Shown here: in pieces, positions 3,331 through 5,595 of the stretch
Numbering within the stretch: the stretch's first letter is position 1
Layout of the letters: each line of letters opens with the position of its first letter
DNA from: Anaerolinea sp.
GTDB lineage: Bacteria > Chloroflexota > Anaerolineae > Anaerolineales > Villigracilaceae
Length of the DNA: 5,595 nt
Direction: 5' to 3'
Assembly (NCBI GenBank): GCA_020720965.1
Contig: DYNS01000207.1
Span: forward strand, 1 to 5,595
Notes under the pieces: model-generated
What the model was told of the DNA's origin: nothing
The model's database searches: none
The model's input: the letters and a program-made list of their open reading frames with translations, nothing else
Program-made: the position numbers and the translations under genes

Positions 3331-5595
3331 CTTCCGCATCTCCCAAAGCAGTTTTTCCTGGTCCACCGGCAGCGAGTCGAAGCGCACGCCCACCGCGTTG
3401 TAGATGGCGTTGGTGATGGCGGGCGGGGTGGGGATGAGAACAATCTCCCCCACGCCTTTTGCGCCGTAAGGACCGCTGGAGACCGGGTCTTCCACCACGA
3501 GCGGGATAATCTCCGGGGTGTGGACAATGGAGGGGATGCGGTAGCGCGACATCCGGTCGGTGACGACCTGCCCATTCTCGGTGACGAAGTTTTCCAGCAG
3601 GGCATGACCCACCCCCATCACCACCCCGCCTTCAATTTGCCCGCGCAGCCCCAGGGGGTTAATGGCGCGTCCCACATCGTTGGCGGAGATGACTCGGAGA
3701 ACCTTTACCTCCCCGGTTTGGGTGTTCACCTCCACCTCGGCGGCTTGGGCAGCAAACGAAAAGGCAACGTGCATATCGCCGCCCTGCCCCAGGGGTTTGG
3801 TTTGCGGGGCGTGATATTCGTACAACACGCGGGTTGGCTTTCCGGCGGCTTTCATCTCCCGGTACACCTCCTGCATTGTCAGGGTTTTCTCGCCTACTTG
3901 CGCCACCCCCTCCGCAAAACGGATTTTCTCCGGCGCGAGGTCGAAGCGTTCTGCCAGGGTTGCGGTCAGGGCTTCTCGCAGGGTTTGGGCAGCCAGGCGG
4001 GAGGCGTTGCCAGTGACGTAGGTTTGACGGCTGGCAGTTGTCGGTCCGCCATTGGGGGTCAGGTCGGTATCCATCACCAGTACGGCAACCTGTTCGGCAG
4101 GTAGAGAGAGCTCTTCCGCCGTCACCATTCGCATCACCGTCACCAATCCCTGCCCCAACTCTGCCGCCGCCGAGCGCACCTGAACGCTGCCATCTTCATA
4201 CAATTCCACCTCAGCCCCGGAGGTGTCGTCCGCTCCGCCGCCCAGACCGGTATTCTTAAACGCCGATGCAAATCCCCAACTTCGTATCAGGTGCGGAGCA
4301 TCAGGCATCCGACGGGGCTGGAATAACTCGTCTCTCGACAAGCCGGATGCCTCGTACATGGCGGCTGACACCTTGTCGATACACTCCACCAACCCGGCGC
4401 TTTCGCGCATTACCTGACCCGTGCTGGTCTCATCCCCCACCCGCAGGGCATTCTTGCGCCGCAGTTCAATCCTGTCCATTCCCAGGGCTTCTGCCAGGTT
4501 GTCCATCATCGTCTCTATGGCAAAAGCAGATTGCAACACCCCAAAGCCTCGAAAGGCTCCGGCGGGCGGGTTGTTGGTGTACATGGCAAAACAATCCGCG
4601 TGAACGTGCGGAATTTTGTAGGGTCCTGCCGAGTGTGTGGTGGCGCGGGTAAGCACCTTCTCGCCCAGCGAGGCGTATGCGCCCGTATCTCCATACAGTT
4701 CGGTTTGGGCAGCCATCAAAGTTCCATCCTTTTTTGCCCCAATTTTGACCTTGATCTGCGTGGCGTGGCGTTTGGGGTGGACAATCAGGCTTTCGTGACG
4801 GTCGAAGAGCAGTTTCACCGGGCGGGAGGTGGCATTTGCCAGCAAAGCGGCGTGAATTTGCCCGGCAATATCTTCCTTGCCGCCAAAACCGCCGCCCATC
4901 AACTGCCCCACAATCCGCACCCGATTCTCCTCCCAGCCCAGCGCCCTCGCCACCTGCGCCCTATCCTGGTAAGGTATCTGCGAGCCGACATACACCAGCA
5001 TCCGTCCCTCTTGCGTGGGGACGGCGATGCTGCATTCCGGCTCCATAAACAGGTGGTCGGTTGCCGGGGTGTGAAAGACATGCTCCAAAACGACATCCGC
5101 TTCGCCAAAGCCCAAATCTGGTTCACCCTTGCGAACTTTGATGTGCTTCAGCAGGTTGCCGTTAAGGTGAATCTGCGGTGCATCTGCCTGCTTTGCCTGC
5201 ACAGCATTGGAAACGACCGGTTCCAGCGCCAACTCCACCTGCACCTGTTCGGCGGCGGCTTTGGCTTCTTCCTGGCTTTCGGCGGCGACAATCGCAAGGG
5301 CATCCCCCACATAACGCACCCGCTCGCCTACGCCCACCATCACGGGCCAATCCAAAATCACCAGCCCATGAATATTCTCGCCGGGGATGTCTTCAGCGGT
5401 GAGAACAGCCACAACCCCCGGCATTTGTCGGGCAGATTGGGTATCTATTTTTTTGACGATGGCGTGCGGCACGCCTGCGCGTTTGACCGCCGCGAAGAGC
5501 ATTCCCTCAAACTGAAGGTCATCCGTAAAAATCGCCTTACCCGTCACCTTTGCCACCGCATCCGGGCGGATTTGCACCCTGCCAATCGTCTCGCC
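3313..5595 (-). CDS. Xanthine dehydrogenase family molybdopterin-binding (large) subunit, N-terminus off the right edge
   Basis: The visible 760 residues cover almost a whole molybdenum hydroxylase large subunit, which inserts an oxygen from water into a substrate C-H bond using a molybdopterin-cytosine-dinucleotide-type cofactor. Motifs, in visible numbering: RPDAVAKVTGKAIFTDDL near the N-terminus, GGGFGGKED (234-242), AFRGFG (347-352), GPTTASRQT in the C-terminal half and GAKGVGE, ending at catalytic Glu717. Compared by spacing with bovine xanthine oxidoreductase, Gln206, Glu241, Arg317 and Phe351 fall where Gln767, Glu802, Arg880 and Phe914 lie. That favours xanthine or another purine over aldehydes. 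The AYRCSFR motif of form I CO dehydrogenase is absent. A GTG at 5577 could be mistaken for the start, but the in-frame codons before it (GETIGR) continue the family's N-terminus, so the gene extends past 5595. The FeS and FAD domains are absent and should be separate genes upstream. The KKSPSP tail is encoded by the intergenic repeat. Confidence 0.93.
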   Translation of the reverse strand, partial: GETIGRVQIRPDAVAKVTGKAIFTDDLQFEGMLFAAVKRAGVPHAIVKKIDTQSARQMPGVVAVLTAEDIPGENIHGLVILDWPVMVGVGERVRYVGDALAIVAAESQEEAKAAAEQVQVELALEPVVSNAVQAKQADAPQIHLNGNLLKHIKVRKGEPDLGFGEADVVLEHVFHTPATDHLFMEPECSIAVPTQEGRMLVYVGSQIPYQDRAQVARALGWEENRVRIVGQLMGGGFGGKEDIAGQIHAALLANATSRPVKLLFDRHESLIVHPKRHATQIKVKIGAKKDGTLMAAQTELYGDTGAYASLGEKVLTRATTHSAGPYKIPHVHADCFAMYTNNPPAGAFRGFGVLQSAFAIETMMDNLAEALGMDRIELRRKNALRVGDETSTGQVMRESAGLVECIDKVSAAMYEASGLSRDELFQPRRMPDAPHLIRSWGFASAFKNTGLGGGADDTSGAEVELYEDGSVQVRSAAAELGQGLVTVMRMVTAEELSLPAEQVAVLVMDTDLTPNGGPTTASRQTYVTGNASRLAAQTLREALTATLAERFDLAPEKIRFAEGVAQVGEKTLTMQEVYREMKAAGKPTRVLYEYHAPQTKPLGQGGDMHVAFSFAAQAAEVEVNTQTGEVKVLRVISANDVGRAINPLGLRGQIEGGVVMGVGHALLENFVTENGQVVTDRMSRYRIPSIVHTPEIIPLVVEDPVSSGPYGAKGVGEIVLIPTPPAITNAIYNAVGVRFDSLPVDQEKLLWEMRKKSPSP

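Noticed and set aside
3520..4104. A 194-codon plus-strand open frame opposite the molybdoenzyme
   Set aside because: It is Gly/His-rich with no recognisable motif and lies wholly antisense to a well-conserved gene; such long antisense frames are common in GC-rich coding DNA.
5575..5577. GTG as the true start of the molybdoenzyme
   Set aside because: The preceding in-frame codons (GETIGR) continue the conserved N-terminal motif, so the gene is cut by the window edge.
3313..5595. Form I carbon monoxide dehydrogenase large subunit (CoxL)
   Set aside because: The diagnostic AYRCSFR loop is absent; the corresponding segment is AFRGFG, as in xanthine dehydrogenases.

Overview
The window looks like chromosomal DNA from a moderately GC-rich bacterium. 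My best guess is Chloroflexota (Anaerolineae-like). That guess rests on the gene mix, the tightly overlapping gene ends and the C/G-run hairpin repeat; there is no rRNA or other phylogenetic marker. The TtuB/TtuA pair is best known from thermophiles (Thermus), but homologues occur more widely, so thermophily is only a possibility. I see no mobile element, CRISPR array or tRNA gene.

Left part (1-696, minus strand): a P-loop kinase-like protein of the adenylate kinase/'FlaR' type is followed by a DUF309-family gene that starts inside its 3' end and runs off the left edge. Centre (697-769): a compact divergent promoter region with two facing extended -10 boxes. Middle (770-3240, plus strand): a tight four-gene operon. 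It encodes a ubiquitin-like sulfur carrier of the TtuB/ThiS/MoaD type, the TtuA-type tRNA thiolation enzyme, a class I SAM-dependent methyltransferase and a queuosine-precursor transporter (QPTR/YhhQ family). Gene joints are ATGA overlaps or a 1-base gap, so co-transcription and translational coupling are likely. Three of the four genes fit tRNA modification: thiolation of U54 in the T-loop and queuosine salvage at position 34. The methyltransferase is the unassigned member.

Right part (3241-5595): a 72-base convergent gap holds a strong intrinsic terminator for the plus-strand operon and a second, related G-rich repeat. This second repeat overlaps the 3' end of a large minus-strand gene, which runs off the right edge. 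That gene encodes a stand-alone molybdopterin-binding subunit of the xanthine dehydrogenase family. By spacing-based comparison with bovine xanthine oxidoreductase it keeps the Gln, Glu, Arg and catalytic Glu of the purine-oxidising active site. Its FeS and FAD partner subunits are not in the window and would be expected upstream, beyond base 5595.

No wholly new system is evident. The most interesting points are the TtuB-like carrier whose GG motif is capped by two extra residues, the methyltransferase embedded in a tRNA-modification operon, the mirrored divergent promoters, and the repeat that supplies the stop codon and tail of the molybdoenzyme.
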